This document shows positions 7,350 to 16,042 of a DNA stretch of 51,972 nucleotides, in pieces. The stretch comes from Synergistaceae bacterium (GTDB lineage: Bacteria > Synergistota > Synergistia > Synergistales > Aminobacteriaceae): NCBI GenBank assembly GCA_031274425.1, contig JAISQE010000070.1, forward strand, positions 1-51,972. Reading direction: 5' to 3'. Every line of letters begins with the position of its first letter. Position 1 is the first letter of the stretch. The notes beneath the pieces are model-generated. The model had not been told where the DNA came from. It did no database searches and worked only from the letters and a program-made list of their open reading frames with translations. A program made the position numbers and the translations under genes.

Positions 7350-8881
7350 TTGCTCCCGAGATTTTCTCGTTCTCGTTCCCTCAGTGTGCGCCTTAAAATT
7401 TTACCCGTTGGCGATATCGGGAACTCGTCGATGAATTCGACTTTGCGCGGAACCTTGTAGTGGGCCATGTGTTTTTTGCAGTAGTTGATGAGTTCACGTT
7501 CGGTCACCCGCACCCCTGGTTCCTTCGTGACGAAGGCTTTTGGAATCTGCCCGCTGAGTTTGGCGGTTATGCCGACCACTATCGCCGTGCGCACCGCCGG
7601 ATGCCCGTTTAAAATCAACTCCACTTCCTGCGGATATACGTTAAATCCGCCGACTATGATGATGTCCGTCACCCTGTCGAGTATTGTGACGTATCCATCC
7701 TCCACTTTCACGTAATCGCCCGTGTTGAACCATCCGTCTATGAATCTCTCGGCCGTTGCCTCGGGGGCGCGAAAATACCGCTCGGCCACGGAAGGCCCCC
7801 GGACCCACAGGACGCCTTCGTTTCCCGGCGCGTCCTCCCCCTTCTCCGTCTTGAGCCGCCACTCGTAACTTTTAAGAAACGGCCCGACAGTGCCTCGGCG
7901 GTGAGTCGCGTAGTCGCGGTTGATTGCTATGGCGGGCGAAGTCTCGGTGAGCCCGTATCCTTCGACCAAATCTATCCCCGCTATCCGCAGAGCCATATCG
8001 TGGAGGTGATCGCTCAGTTTGTCGCCGCCGGTAATGATTATCTTGAAGTGGCTGAAAAGGTCTTTGGGAGCCTCCCCACGTTCGACCGCCGTCAGAAGGT
8101 ACGCGGCCACGGCGGGGACGACGAACATGATGTTCACTTTGGCCTCGCTGATTGCCCGCACGCAATTCTTCGGAGGCATGAAAGCCGGCACGATCGCCTG
8201 AGCCGTGTCCATAACCAGAGGAAGTATATTGCCTATCGTGTATCCGATCGTGTGGAAATTGGGCATCACGTTGAGAAATACGTCCCCCTTTTCGAGCGGG
8301 ATCACTATGTCCCACATGCCCACGCAGTTGTCGTAAATATTGCCATGGCTCAAGGGGACGGCTTTCGGCAGTCCTGTCGTTCCCGAAGTGACGAACAGTA
8401 CCGCTATGTCGGGTGTAAGTATCGAAGATTCCCTGAACATCGCCCGCGAGGAATCAAGGTCGCTGAAATCCCCCATTGGCCCGCAGGCGAGGCAGCCAAA
8501 ACCGTGTTCCAGAAGAACGGGGGCGATATCGCCGTATCCTGTTTCAGACAGTATGACGGCGTATGGCTCTATAAGTTCGAGCGTTCTTACGAGCGACGCC
8601 GTCCCTGATTTTACGTTCAGCGGGACGACGGCGCCGCCTATTCTCCACGCGGCCAGCGACAACGCGGGGAACGCCGGGCAGTTCGCCATCATAACAATGA
8701 TCCTCTGCCCCTTTTTGAAGCCGAATTCGCGCAGGGCGGTCTCGATTTTATCCGTAAGGCGGGAAAAATCGATTTTGGAATACCATTTGCCCTCCCACCA
8801 AAAACACCGCGCGGACGCTTCAACGCTCAGCCTGCCGTCGATTATCGCCTCGAGCCTTAACCCTTTTGTGTCTGAAGCCAT
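7346..8881 (-). CDS. AMP-forming acyl-CoA synthetase/ligase
   Basis: A 511-residue class I adenylate-forming enzyme, of normal length for an acyl-CoA synthetase. Core motifs are intact: the phosphate-binding loop LFVTSGTTGLPKAVPLSHGN, GYGLTETSP, the ATP-ribose Asp in WFNTGDYV, the hinge in RVTDIIIVGGFNVYPQEVE, and the catalytic Lys in PTGKILRRTL. It probably activates a carboxylic acid to its adenylate and then a CoA thioester. It sits 40 bases after oppF and overlaps the amidohydrolase start by 4 bases (ATGA), so these genes are translationally coupled. The substrate is unknown; the operon suggests an acid that arrives through the peptide-type transporter. Confidence 0.85.
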   Translation of the reverse strand: MASDTKGLRLEAIIDGRLSVEASARCFWWEGKWYSKIDFSRLTDKIETALREFGFKKGQRIIVMMANCPAFPALSLAAWRIGGAVVPLNVKSGTASLVRTLELIEPYAVILSETGYGDIAPVLLEHGFGCLACGPMGDFSDLDSSRAMFRESSILTPDIAVLFVTSGTTGLPKAVPLSHGNIYDNCVGMWDIVIPLEKGDVFLNVMPNFHTIGYTIGNILPLVMDTAQAIVPAFMPPKNCVRAISEAKVNIMFVVPAVAAYLLTAVERGEAPKDLFSHFKIIITGGDKLSDHLHDMALRIAGIDLVEGYGLTETSPAIAINRDYATHRRGTVGPFLKSYEWRLKTEKGEDAPGNEGVLWVRGPSVAERYFRAPEATAERFIDGWFNTGDYVKVEDGYVTILDRVTDIIIVGGFNVYPQEVELILNGHPAVRTAIVVGITAKLSGQIPKAFVTKEPGVRVTERELINYCKKHMAHYKVPRKVEFIDEFPISPTGKILRRTLRERERENLGSK

Positions 8882-8921
8882 ATCGCATCAAATCCTCTCG
8901 GACATTTTATTTCAGTCATGT

Positions 8922-9845
8922 TTAGGCATTTTCACTCTTTGGGCCGAAAATATCAATCCTGACGAAGTGTTCCGGTTCGATTTCCGTCCACTCCGGCGCG
9001 TCGGCCGCATGGTGGAGCGACGGGTCGTACGTCTCCACCTTCTTGTGCCGCTCGTATTCCGGGTCGGGTTGAGGTATCGCCGAAAGTAGGGCTCTCGTGT
9101 AAGGATGCAGCGGGTTCGCGAACAGCTTTTCCGTGGGGGCGAGCTCTACGATGGCCCCCTTGTAGATGACGGCGAGACGATCCGTGAAGAATCGCACCAC
9201 GGAGAGATCGTGCGCGATGAAGAGATAGGTCAGCCCCTTTTCCCGTTGCAGGGTTCGCATCAGATTCAGCACCTGGGCGCGAACGGAGACGTCCAATGCC
9301 GAGATGGGTTCGTCGGCGACTATCAGTTCCGGCTCCATCACGATGACGCGGGCGATGCCGATACGCTGGCGTTGTCCGCCCGAGAACTCGTGGGGGAAGC
9401 GGTCGGCGAACTCCGGAAGCAGACCGACGTCCAGCAGGGCGCGTTCCACGATTTTGCGTCTCTTTTCTTCCGAACCGTAAATTTTCAGATTATGAAGCCC
9501 CTCGGACACGATGTAGTCCACCTTGGCGCGATCGTTCAAAGACGCCGTCGGATCTTGAAAGATCATCTGGATGTTTTTGACGACCTCTCGGTCCATCTCC
9601 TTGGGGATTTTTCCACTGATGCGCGCGCCTTTGTAGCGGATCTCCCCCTCCTCCAGCTCGTTGATGCGCATGACGGCGCGGCCGATGGTAGTCTTTCCCG
9701 ACCCGGACTCTCCCACCAAACCGAAGGTTTCTCCTTTATAGATGTCAAAACTCACGTTCCGAACGGCCGTGACCTTTTTCCTCCCGCTTCCGAAGCGAAC
9801 GGTGATGTTTTCGATCTCCAGCAACTTTTCCCGGTCAGCGGGCAT
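8922..9845 (-). CDS. oppF: Oligopeptide/dipeptide ABC transporter ATPase OppF/DppF
   Basis: A 307-residue cytoplasmic ATPase. The Walker A is [12 protein letters not shown], the signature is [14 protein letters not shown], and the Walker B is [13 protein letters not shown], followed by the switch His in [10 protein letters not shown]. The C-terminal oligopeptide-transporter extension ([19 protein letters not shown]) is present, which marks the Opp/Dpp family. The start overlaps the end of oppD by 11 bases. It pairs with OppD to drive the OppBC channel. Confidence 0.93.
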   Translation of the reverse strand: MPADREKLLEIENITVRFGSGRKKVTAVRNVSFDIYKGETFGLVGESGSGKTTIGRAVMRINELEEGEIRYKGARISGKIPKEMDREVVKNIQMIFQDPTASLNDRAKVDYIVSEGLHNLKIYGSEEKRRKIVERALLDVGLLPEFADRFPHEFSGGQRQRIGIARVIVMEPELIVADEPISALDVSVRAQVLNLMRTLQREKGLTYLFIAHDLSVVRFFTDRLAVIYKGAIVELAPTEKLFANPLHPYTRALLSAIPQPDPEYERHKKVETYDPSLHHAADAPEWTEIEPEHFVRIDIFGPKSENA

Positions 9846-10932
9846 CGTCCGCCGCCTCCCGTCTTTCTCGCCGCTCCCGGATTCTCGCGATCAGCGGGGG
9901 CGGGGTCACGCGGGGGGCTCTGGGGTCCAAAAGCCACGTCCGGGCCTTGTGGGTTGGGCTGACCTCGAACCAGGGCGGGCGCTCTTCGAAATCGATCAAG
10001 AGCGCGTATGGGTTGCGGGGCGCGAAAGCGTCCCCCCGAATTTCCTTGTAGAGACTGGGAGGAGCCCCCCGAATAGCGAAAAGAGGTTCTCCCTTTACGC
10101 CCAACTGCGGCAAGGAGGAGAGTAGCGCCCAGGTATAGGGGTGTTGCGGGTCGTAGAAAATCTCGTCGCAGGCCCCGCACTCTACGACGTCGCCCGCGTA
10201 CATCACCGCGATACGGTCGGCGACGTTGGCGACCACCCCCAGGTCGTGGGTGATGTAGACGATAGTCAGTCGGTATTTTTCCTGCAAGCGGCGCAAAAGC
10301 GCCAGAATCTGGGCCTGAATGGTGACGTCCAGGGCCGTCGTCGGCTCGTCGCAGATCAAAACGTTCGGCCGGCACGCCACGGCGACAGCAATGACGACTC
10401 TTTGGCGCATGCCCCCAGAAAGCTCGTGAGGATACTGATTGTAGCGCCGCTCCGGCTCCGTGATTCCAACATCTCGAAGGATTTCGAGAGCGATGGCCTT
10501 CGTCTCGGAGGCCTTTAAAGCGGAAACCGTGAGGGCGGCGTTCGCGGTCTTTCGGTGCAGCTCCACCGTCTCGCGAATCTGAAGCCCCACGGTTTTCAGG
10601 GGATTCAAGCTGGTCATCGGGTCTTGAAAGACCATGGCGATCTCCTTTCCGCGAATCTCGAGCCATTCTTTTTCAGTCTTGTATCGGGCGATGTTTTTCC
10701 CCTCATAAAGAATCTCCCCGCTATCCACCCAGCCATTGGCGTCCAGCATCCCCATGAAGGACTTGGTGAAAACGGATTTTCCGGACCCCGACTCCCCTAC
10801 GATCGCCAGGCTTTCCCCCTTGTAGAGGTCGAGCGAAACGCCGCGTATCGCCGTCAGGGTCTTTCCCCTGAGGGTGAATTTGATCACGACGTCCCGCGCG
10901 GAGAGAACGATTTCGGTCTGTCTGTAATCCAT
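9835..10932 (-). CDS. oppD: Oligopeptide/dipeptide ABC transporter ATPase OppD/DppD
   Basis: A 365-residue ATPase. The Walker A is [14 protein letters not shown], the signature is [16 protein letters not shown], the Walker B is [12 protein letters not shown] and the switch is [10 protein letters not shown]. The oligopeptide-transporter C-terminal domain contains [16 protein letters not shown] chose the ATG at 10932 (MDYRQTE) because AGGAGG lies 9 bases upstream; a longer open frame upstream overlaps oppC. The C-terminal tail is slightly longer and more basic than usual. The gap to oppC is 13 bases. Confidence 0.93.
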   Translation of the reverse strand: MDYRQTEIVLSARDVVIKFTLRGKTLTAIRGVSLDLYKGESLAIVGESGSGKSVFTKSFMGMLDANGWVDSGEILYEGKNIARYKTEKEWLEIRGKEIAMVFQDPMTSLNPLKTVGLQIRETVELHRKTANAALTVSALKASETKAIALEILRDVGITEPERRYNQYPHELSGGMRQRVVIAVAVACRPNVLICDEPTTALDVTIQAQILALLRRLQEKYRLTIVYITHDLGVVANVADRIAVMYAGDVVECGACDEIFYDPQHPYTWALLSSLPQLGVKGEPLFAIRGAPPSLYKEIRGDAFAPRNPYALLIDFEERPPWFEVSPTHKARTWLLDPRAPRVTPPPLIARIRERRERREAADDAR

Positions 10933-10945
10933 GCCCGATCGCCTC

Positions 10946-11902
10946 CTAAAGGTGGTTTCGCGGGTCTGCCGCGTCGGCGAAAGCGTTGCCGATGACGTAG
11001 AGAGCAACGGTGATCAGGGAAAGGATCAACGCCGGGAAAATCAACTGATAGCGCAGGGAAGGGCTCATCATGACGATACGGCCCTCGTTGACGAGGTTGC
11101 CCAAGGAGGGGATGCTGACGGGCAGGCCCAAGCCGATGTAGGTCAGAAAAACCTCCTGCCCGATCGCCAGCGGAATCGCCATCCCCATGCGCATCATGAT
11201 CACCGAGACGAGCTGAGGCAGCAAGTTTTTTGTGATGACGCGCCTCACGGGCGTGCCAAGGCACCGCGACGCCAGATTGAACTCCCTGTCGCGGATGACG
11301 ACGACCTGGTTCCGCACGTAACGGGACGTCGGAAGCCATCCGGTGAGACACATCGCGAAGATGATCGTGCCCACGGCCGGGCGTAGCATATAAGCGGCCA
11401 ACATCATGATGATGGTGTTGGGGATGTTGGCGACCACGTTGTAGAGTTCGGTGATCCATCGATCCAGCCGGCGGACGTATCCCCACAGAGACCCGACTAG
11501 GACCCCGAAGAAGGCGTCCCACAGCCCGACGCTCAAGCCGATGAACATGGAGGTGCGGGTGCCGCTCCATATGCGCGCCCAGAGGTCCTGCCCGATGGCG
11601 TTGGTGCCGAACCAGTAGTCGGCGTTCGGCCTCAGGTTTCTCAAGGGTCGCCCCATCTCGTTGTTGCTGATCGCCGAGGGGCTTCTCTGCCCCGGCAGAA
11701 ACGGCTGGATGAAAGTGAACGTCAGGAGAACGCAAAGCAGCAACAGGCAGAACATCGCGCCTCGATTTCGCGTGAAGATCCGCCACGTGGACCGCCAATA
11801 GGAATAATTGGAATAAGCGACCCCCTCGGCCGCCGCGTCGTCGTATTGCGCGAACCGGAACAGTTCGTCCCGGCCCTCGGTCGCCGCTCCGAAACCGCTC
11901 AT
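10946..11902 (-). CDS. oppC: Oligopeptide/dipeptide ABC transporter permease OppC/DppC
   Basis: A 318-residue inner-membrane permease. It has an N-terminal OppC-type leader helix, then the periplasmic segment FGTNAIGQDLWARIWSGTRTS, and the binding-protein-dependent transport domain with its EAA loop (REFNLASRCLGTPVRRVITKNLLPQ). Six membrane segments are expected. The ATG at 11902 shares one base with the oppB stop (TGATG), so translation is coupled. The family moves peptides, but related systems import nickel, opines or other amides. Confidence 0.9.
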   Translation of the reverse strand: MSGFGAATEGRDELFRFAQYDDAAAEGVAYSNYSYWRSTWRIFTRNRGAMFCLLLLCVLLTFTFIQPFLPGQRSPSAISNNEMGRPLRNLRPNADYWFGTNAIGQDLWARIWSGTRTSMFIGLSVGLWDAFFGVLVGSLWGYVRRLDRWITELYNVVANIPNTIIMMLAAYMLRPAVGTIIFAMCLTGWLPTSRYVRNQVVVIRDREFNLASRCLGTPVRRVITKNLLPQLVSVIMMRMGMAIPLAIGQEVFLTYIGLGLPVSIPSLGNLVNEGRIVMMSPSLRYQLIFPALILSLITVALYVIGNAFADAADPRNHL

Positions 11903-12867
11903 CAGCGGGAGCCCCCTTTCTTTTCGAGCTTGATCCGGGGATCGACGATCGCCATGAGGATGTCGCCCAAGAACAGCCCCACGATGCCGACGCAGGAAAA
12001 GATGAGCACCAAGGCTTGAACCAGCGTGTTGTCCTGCCTTTGGATCGCCGTTACCAGCAGACCGCCCATACCTGGAATGGAAAAAAGGGACTCTACGTAG
12101 ATCGAGCCCGTAATCGTCAAAAGGATGCTGGCGGGCAGAAGCTGCGCCATGGGGACGAAGGCGTTGCGCAGGACGTGACGCGACATCACGGCGGAGTTTT
12201 TCATCCCCTTTGCCCGCGCCAGCTTGATGTAATCTTTATTCAGTTCGTCGACCATGTAGCGGCGCATCCACATCGCGTAGTTGGCGGTGGGACCCAGCGC
12301 CATGCACACAGTCGGCAAAATCCAACTCAGCGGCCGGGAAAGGCTGAAGAGCATGGGAACTTTGAGAAAAGAGGAGCCATAGAGCTGGAGAAAAATGAAA
12401 CAAACGGCGGCCGGAACCGCGCGGACAAAGACGACGTAGGCGGAACCCAGACTGTCGGGCAGTCTTCCCTTGCGCCGGGCCATCAGCATTCCCAGAGGGA
12501 TGCCCAGCGCGAGAGAAATGGCGATCGTCGTGAGTCCGAAGCCGACGGAATAGGGGATCTTGGGCCCGATGACCTGAACGATGGGGACGTAGCGGCGAAC
12601 GATGTTGGACGTCCCCAGATCGCCGCGCAGCGTATTTTTCAGGTAATTGGAGAGCTGAACATGCAGAGGGTCGCGCAACCCCATCCGGGTCAGCTCGGCT
12701 TCGATCTGCCCTCGCGTCATTTTGTCGTAGCTTTCGGCGAAGTACCCCTCCTCCGGCATCAAGCGCAGCATGAAAAAAACCGCCGCCGTCACGATCAGCA
12801 AAGTCACCAGCGACCGCAAGAAGCGTGAGAACGCGTATTTGACGATGACGAAACATCCCCTTTCCAA
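11902..12867 (-). CDS. oppB: Oligopeptide/dipeptide ABC transporter permease OppB/DppB
   Basis: A 321-residue inner-membrane permease with the family start YAFSRFLRSLVTLLIVTAAVFFMLRLMP and the EAA loop KDYIKLARAKGMKNSAVMSRHVLRNA. The C-terminus is SIPGMGGLLVTAIQRQDNTLVQALVL. No ATG or GTG lies at the expected place; the frame opens with TTG at 12867, with a GGGG stretch about 9 bases upstream, so the start is uncertain by a few codons. About 283 bases, including a MITE-like repeat, separate it from the oppA stop. Confidence 0.9.
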   Translation of the reverse strand: MERGCFVIVKYAFSRFLRSLVTLLIVTAAVFFMLRLMPEEGYFAESYDKMTRGQIEAELTRMGLRDPLHVQLSNYLKNTLRGDLGTSNIVRRYVPIVQVIGPKIPYSVGFGLTTIAISLALGIPLGMLMARRKGRLPDSLGSAYVVFVRAVPAAVCFIFLQLYGSSFLKVPMLFSLSRPLSWILPTVCMALGPTANYAMWMRRYMVDELNKDYIKLARAKGMKNSAVMSRHVLRNAFVPMAQLLPASILLTITGSIYVESLFSIPGMGGLLVTAIQRQDNTLVQALVLIFSCVGIVGLFLGDILMAIVDPRIKLEKKGGSR

Positions 12868-13009
12868 AAAGAATAACCCCGAAGCCCCTTATCCTCGGGC
12901 TCCAGGGCAACGATGAATTTTCAGCGAAAAAACGCCGGGCGGAAAAGAGCCAGCGGCCCTCCGTTCCGGGGGAGAGCCTAACCAGCCTGAGTAAACTTGA
13001 TAGTCATGT

Positions 13010-13113
13010 TATAGTGCTTTAACAAAAGAACGTACTGGTAAAAATGAGTTAAGCCCTTTAAAAAACTGTTTTTAGCTATTCTAACTTTAGGCCTTTTACT
13101 TCAATTCACTATA
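13010..13113. mobile_element. MITE-like dispersed repeat A, copy 2
   Basis: 104 bp from TATAGTG (13010-13016) to CACTATA (13107-13113), with an interior nearly identical to copies 1 and 4. It lies in the oppA-oppB gap (12868-13150), inside what should be one transcription unit. Its imperfect inverted ends could form a stem in the mRNA and lower expression of oppB onward relative to oppA. That effect is inferred. No other feature was seen in the gap. Confidence 0.8.
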
Positions 13114-13150
13114 TCAAAAAATCAAAGGTCGAAAGATCGGGTTTTGTCGT

Positions 13151-15004
13151 CTATTGTTGCAGCGTGTTTTTCCCGATCGCTTCCTGGCGTTCTTTTTCGT
13201 ATTGGGCCTGGGCTTCGGGGAATTTTTCCATGCCAACGGGTTCGTCGAGGAGGACGATCCCCTTCGGCTTGGTCAGGCCGAAACGCCCCATCTGCCCCGT
13301 GAGACCGGAGAACGGGTGGACGTAAGAAGCCCGATATCCTCCCCCCGAAACATAGAAGGGGATCAGAAGGGCATTGTCCAACAGGATTTTTTCCGCTTGA
13401 GCGAACATCTCGTAGCGTTTTTTCAAGTTCTTGACCTCCGCGGCGGCCTCGGCGATTTGCTTTTCAAACCGATTGCCCCCATCAGCGTCTTTCAGGTCGG
13501 ATGCCAAAAAGACCGACGAGTAACGGTCGGCCAGCGCGGTGGAGAGAACGGGGTCCATACTGCCCAGCGGATCGGCGAAGTCAGGCCCCCAGCCCGCCTC
13601 CATAATCGCGTATTTGCCCTTGCCCCGCACTTCTTGATTGTACCCGGTCGAGGGGTGAGTGACCAAAACGATATCGATGTAGTCGGTCCCCAAGAGCGTC
13701 TCCATCTGCTGCTCGATGATCTGCATTCGGTTGATCTCGTCGGTCGCGCCAGCCCTGTAGGGCATGACGAGCTGGAGCGGGAAAGCGATCTTGTCCTTGA
13801 GCTCCTCCATCGCCTTGGCCTTGTACTCTTTGGCCTTCGCGGGGTCAAAGGACTCGGCGTCGCTGTAGGGCTTCAAAGGAGGCAATTGCGTGTAGTCCAC
13901 TCCACCGGCCTGGATCAGGCCCCTGCGGGTAAGAGTGTTGAGGAGGCGTCCCTTGGGGTTGAAGGGATCGAGCGTCATGGCCGCGCCCTCGCGGTCGAAG
14001 GCATGGAACAGGGATTTTCGGAAGTTCAGATTGTCGACCGCGACCTTCCAGTCCTCGGGCGCGTATGCCTCTTCGTAGTTCGGATTGAAATTGAGCGCCA
14101 AAAAGTAGCTCATATTGGTAGGGTTTCGGGGATACATCATGGCCTTCTTTGCGGGGTCGTTCATCCACTCGTCCAAAATGGTTCCCGGCAGCGGAAAATC
14201 GTCGATCTCTCCCCGTAGAAAGAGTTCCGGCCCCAACGCCGTGGCCTCGGCGTTGTAAATGTAGTTCAGTTTTTCGACGCTGACGACGCTCTTGTTCCAG
14301 TAATTGGGGTTGGCAGTCAGCACGCGCTGCTGCTGGGGCTCGTACTCCGTCAGGAAATAGGCCCCGCAGTAGAGGACGTTTTCCTTCGTTATCCCGAATT
14401 GAACGCCCTTTTCTTCGAGAAACTTGCCATTGACGGGATAGAAGCACGGAAAGGAAAGTTGTTTGATAAAGTAGGGCACGGGGGCGATCAATACGTACTG
14501 GAGGGTGTAGTCGTCGATGGCCCGCACTCCCACCTGCCCGAAGTCGGAAATTTGTCCGTCGTAAAACTCAAGGGCGTTCTTGATGGAGCTGTAGACCGTT
14601 TTACTGTTGAATGACGAGTTTTCCTTTGTCAGAACCCATTTCATGGAATCCACGAAATCCTGCGCGACGACCTCCGCGACCTCTTTGCCGTCCCACGTGT
14701 ACCACTTCACGCCCTTGCGGAGGTGGAACGTGTAAGTAACTTGGTCGTCTGAGACCTCCCAGCTCGTCGCGAGGCTCGGAACCAGAAGGCCGAAGCGGTC
14801 GAACTCGACCAACCCGTCCTCGGTGCAGTAGGCGAGCATGATGTTGCTCGTCAAGTTCTCTTTGAGATAGTTCAAGCTCGTCAGCTCGGTGACCTCGCCG
14901 TTGGGGTACAAGGTCGTGAACTCCTTCCTCGCCCCCTCCGACGCTCCCGCCGCAAAGAGCCCGATGACCAAAACGCATGCCAGCAAACCACAAAACGTCT
15001 TCAT
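13151..15004 (-). CDS. oppA: Peptide-type ABC transporter substrate-binding protein OppA/DppA
   Basis: A 617-residue extracytoplasmic binding protein of SBP family 5. It has a signal peptide (about residues 1-24, ending ASEGA) without a normally placed lipobox Cys, so it is probably soluble in the periplasm. Family motifs include the ATSWEVSDDQVTYTFHLRKGVKWY block and later FRKSLFHAFDREG. It is longer than E. coli OppA (about 540 residues) but within family range. I chose the ATG at 15004, with AAGGAGG 8 bases upstream. It is first gene of the opp-ligase-amidohydrolase operon and sets the cargo, which is not predictable from sequence. Confidence 0.9.
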   Translation of the reverse strand: MKTFCGLLACVLVIGLFAAGASEGARKEFTTLYPNGEVTELTSLNYLKENLTSNIMLAYCTEDGLVEFDRFGLLVPSLATSWEVSDDQVTYTFHLRKGVKWYTWDGKEVAEVVAQDFVDSMKWVLTKENSSFNSKTVYSSIKNALEFYDGQISDFGQVGVRAIDDYTLQYVLIAPVPYFIKQLSFPCFYPVNGKFLEEKGVQFGITKENVLYCGAYFLTEYEPQQQRVLTANPNYWNKSVVSVEKLNYIYNAEATALGPELFLRGEIDDFPLPGTILDEWMNDPAKKAMMYPRNPTNMSYFLALNFNPNYEEAYAPEDWKVAVDNLNFRKSLFHAFDREGAAMTLDPFNPKGRLLNTLTRRGLIQAGGVDYTQLPPLKPYSDAESFDPAKAKEYKAKAMEELKDKIAFPLQLVMPYRAGATDEINRMQIIEQQMETLLGTDYIDIVLVTHPSTGYNQEVRGKGKYAIMEAGWGPDFADPLGSMDPVLSTALADRYSSVFLASDLKDADGGNRFEKQIAEAAAEVKNLKKRYEMFAQAEKILLDNALLIPFYVSGGGYRASYVHPFSGLTGQMGRFGLTKPKGIVLLDEPVGMEKFPEAQAQYEKERQEAIGKNTLQQ

Positions 15005-15249
15005 CGTTCCATCCTCCTTCATGATAAGAACTCCCAATTTTTAACTGCGACACGATCACATTTTACCCGATTTTCAGCACATTCGATGGCGTCGGGTCGA
15101 AGAAAGCCTGGGCGTATTGTTTCGCTGTTTCTTAACACTTCCTTGCAAAACGACGACTAAGTTTACGTTACAACTCCATGAAATCCCCTACAATCTAACG
15201 AGAGTCGCTTGTATGGGCTTTGAAGACTATGGGATAGGGGATGTAAGTT

Positions 15250-15819
15250 ATGAGCGTGAGTTCTGTTTCGAACAACGGCGGCATTTTGAGAGAAGAGTAC
15301 CTCGAACAACAAAAGAAGTTGCGGCAACAGCAGGCCGCCATCGACAGCGGGACGAGCGCGGACGCCGCAAAAATAAAAACGGCGCAGCCCGCCGACGACG
15401 CCAATTCCCGCGCGAGCGCGGATGCGTCCGGCTCCAATCGGGCGACGTCCGTGTCGGGGGTTTTCGCCAACGCCAAAGCGGGAACGACTTCCTCGGCGGC
15501 GGCGAGCGATACGAGCGGCAATCAGGCTCTTATCGACAAAGCCAACAGCGGCGGCGTGTTGAGCGCGTCCGAACTGTCGACGCTCAAAGAGATAGACCCG
15601 GCTCTCTACGCCCGAGTGGTGAAGGCGCAGAAAGCCCGAGAGGAAGCGCGGAACCAAATGAGCGAAAACCCCTCGAACGCCGCCCAAATCGCGCAAGACG
15701 TCAGCTCGAAAAACGCGTCGGAAGACGACGATACGCAAAATTTGATCAACCGGGCGCTTGCCGACGAGTATAAAAATTTCGCCTCAAAATACGATCAGGT
15801 TATCATTTCAGGCAGATAA
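15250..15819 (+). CDS. Unknown Ala/Ser/Asn-rich protein
   Basis: A 189-residue soluble, hydrophilic protein with no signal peptide or membrane segment. The first half is low-complexity (Ala, Ser, Asp, Gln), starting with a probable helix at about 14-32. A more ordered second half (about 90-189) contains GGVLSASELSTLKEIDPALYARVVKAQKAREEAR and ends in DEYKNFASKYDQVI. Codon use and GC look like the neighbouring genes. The ATG is preceded by AGGGGAT at a workable distance. I do not recognise the family. The style recalls flagellar or cell-envelope accessory proteins, but there is no motif to support that. It is a lone plus-strand gene flanked by oppA (divergent) and a broken repeat A copy. Confidence 0.6.
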   Translation: MSVSSVSNNGGILREEYLEQQKKLRQQQAAIDSGTSADAAKIKTAQPADDANSRASADASGSNRATSVSGVFANAKAGTTSSAAASDTSGNQALIDKANSGGVLSASELSTLKEIDPALYARVVKAQKAREEARNQMSENPSNAAQIAQDVSSKNASEDDDTQNLINRALADEYKNFASKYDQVIISGR

Positions 15820-15827
15820 AACTGTTG

Positions 15828-15907
15828 TATAGCGCTTTAACAAAAGAACAGATTGGTAAAAATGAGTTAAACCCTTTAAGCTATTCTAACTTTAGGCTTT
15901 TTACTTC
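15828..15907. mobile_element. Repeat A, copy 3, left part (broken)
   Basis: It starts with TATAGCGCTTTAAC like copy 4 and follows the repeat A consensus, but lacks about 14 internal bases after CCCTTTAA. It runs to TTTTTACTTC and stops where element B begins at 15908. The right terminal CACTATA is missing. Confidence 0.7.
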
Positions 15908-15998
15908 GAGAGTGTTGATTAGGTAATGATGTTATGTGAAAAGATCATCCTGCCGCAAGGATTTCTTGTGATGAAATCATTAGAAAAACAACACTCTC
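15908..15998. mobile_element. Small inverted-repeat element B inserted in repeat A
   Basis: 91 bp with perfect 10-bp inverted ends, GAGAGTGTTG (15908-15917) and CAACACTCTC (15989-15998). Inward, a second matched pair AATGAT/ATCATT (15925-15930, 15976-15981) extends the symmetry. The centre holds a small ATCCT/AGGAT hairpin (15947-15951, 15958-15962). It is too short to code for a protein. It sits exactly at the junction between two partial copies of repeat A, as expected for a MITE inserted into another one. Confidence 0.65.
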
Positions 15999-16042
15999 AC
16001 TTTTTTTAGCTATTCTAACTTTAGGCCTTTTACTTCAATTCA
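15999..16042. mobile_element. Repeat A, copy 3, right part (broken)
   Basis: This follows the repeat A consensus from ACTxTTTTTAGC to TTCAATTCA and then stops, without the terminal CTATA. It repeats a stretch already present in the left part, so the locus is either two partial tandem copies or a rearranged copy. Its last three bases form the stop codon of the homoserine dehydrogenase gene. Confidence 0.65.
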
